From contig CP126200.1 in NCBI GenBank assembly GCA_030272155.1, positions 3,100,001 to 3,164,000 of the forward strand: a stretch of DNA of 64,000 nt. The letters are read 5' to 3'. Position 1 is the stretch's first letter, and every line of letters starts with the position of its first letter. The DNA is from Tetradesmus obliquus (Eukaryota > Chlorophyta > Chlorophyceae > Sphaeropleales > Scenedesmaceae). A model generated the notes under the pieces. It saw nothing but the letters and a program-made list of their open reading frames with translations, ran no database searches and was not told where the DNA came from. Below are positions 63,895-64,000 of this stretch, piece after piece. The position numbers were made by a program, and so were the translations under genes.

Positions 63895-64000
63895 CTGCAA
63901 CAGCAAACAGGCACAACAGCGGCCACACAATCAGTGGCATACTCGGACAACTGCAACCACAGCTGCTGCAGCACATGCTGCTGCGTGTTGCAGTTTCACC

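Overview
This window looks like nuclear DNA of a green alga, probably a chlorophycean of the Scenedesmaceae type (an inference). The grounds are plant-type plastid enzymes with algal transit peptides, genes cut into 3-13 exons by GT-AG introns of about 80-1100 nt, moderately high GC, and abundant CAG/CTG and GT microsatellites. There is no operon structure. I rebuilt exons by hand: junctions were accepted when splice consensus, codon phase and family alignment agreed, and each summed CDS is a multiple of three.

Layout. 1-4.2 kb: no firm gene, only a weak basic exon candidate (3.2-3.64 kb). 4.28-6.2 and 9.2-10.74 kb (+): tandem paralogues for small secreted proteins; the first has AGG where its sister has the start ATG. 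10.7-15 kb: gene-poor, with minisatellites. 15.04-17.15 kb (-): plastid-targeted protein with two PPSALQGL modules. 18.98-24.02 kb (-): plastidic DASS-family 2-oxoglutarate/malate translocator, head-to-head with EPSP synthase (24.6-31.15 kb, +). 32.39-40.75 kb (+): WDTC1/DCAF9-like WD40-TPR protein of about 1325 aa. 42.4-42.9 kb (-): CKS1. 43.5-47.82 kb (-): plastidial disproportionating enzyme DPE1, head-to-head with the Golgi protein Kish (48.45-49.0 kb, +). 51.55-54.3 kb (-): secreted protein of unknown function. 56.4-59.83 kb (-): GPI-anchor-type, cysteine-rich repeat protein. 60.7 kb to the right edge (-): PAP/fibrillin-type protein with a long coiled coil, truncated by the window.

How the genes relate. 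Four products are predicted plastid proteins: the carbon/nitrogen dicarboxylate exchanger, the shikimate enzyme EPSPS, the starch/maltose enzyme DPE1 and the PPSALQGL protein. The PAP/fibrillin family is usually plastidic too. Four others are secretory. CKS1, WDTC1-like and Kish are core eukaryotic cell-cycle, ubiquitin-ligase-adaptor and Golgi functions.

The most striking signal is structural. At least twelve introns in six unrelated genes carry diverged or near-perfect local copies of their own flanking exon edge, often with the splice site kept (for example six 108-nt copies of the EPSPS exon 2 donor, and three in-frame 117-nt copies of the EPSPS last-exon acceptor). This 'exon-edge echo' pattern is the best candidate here for something not previously described.
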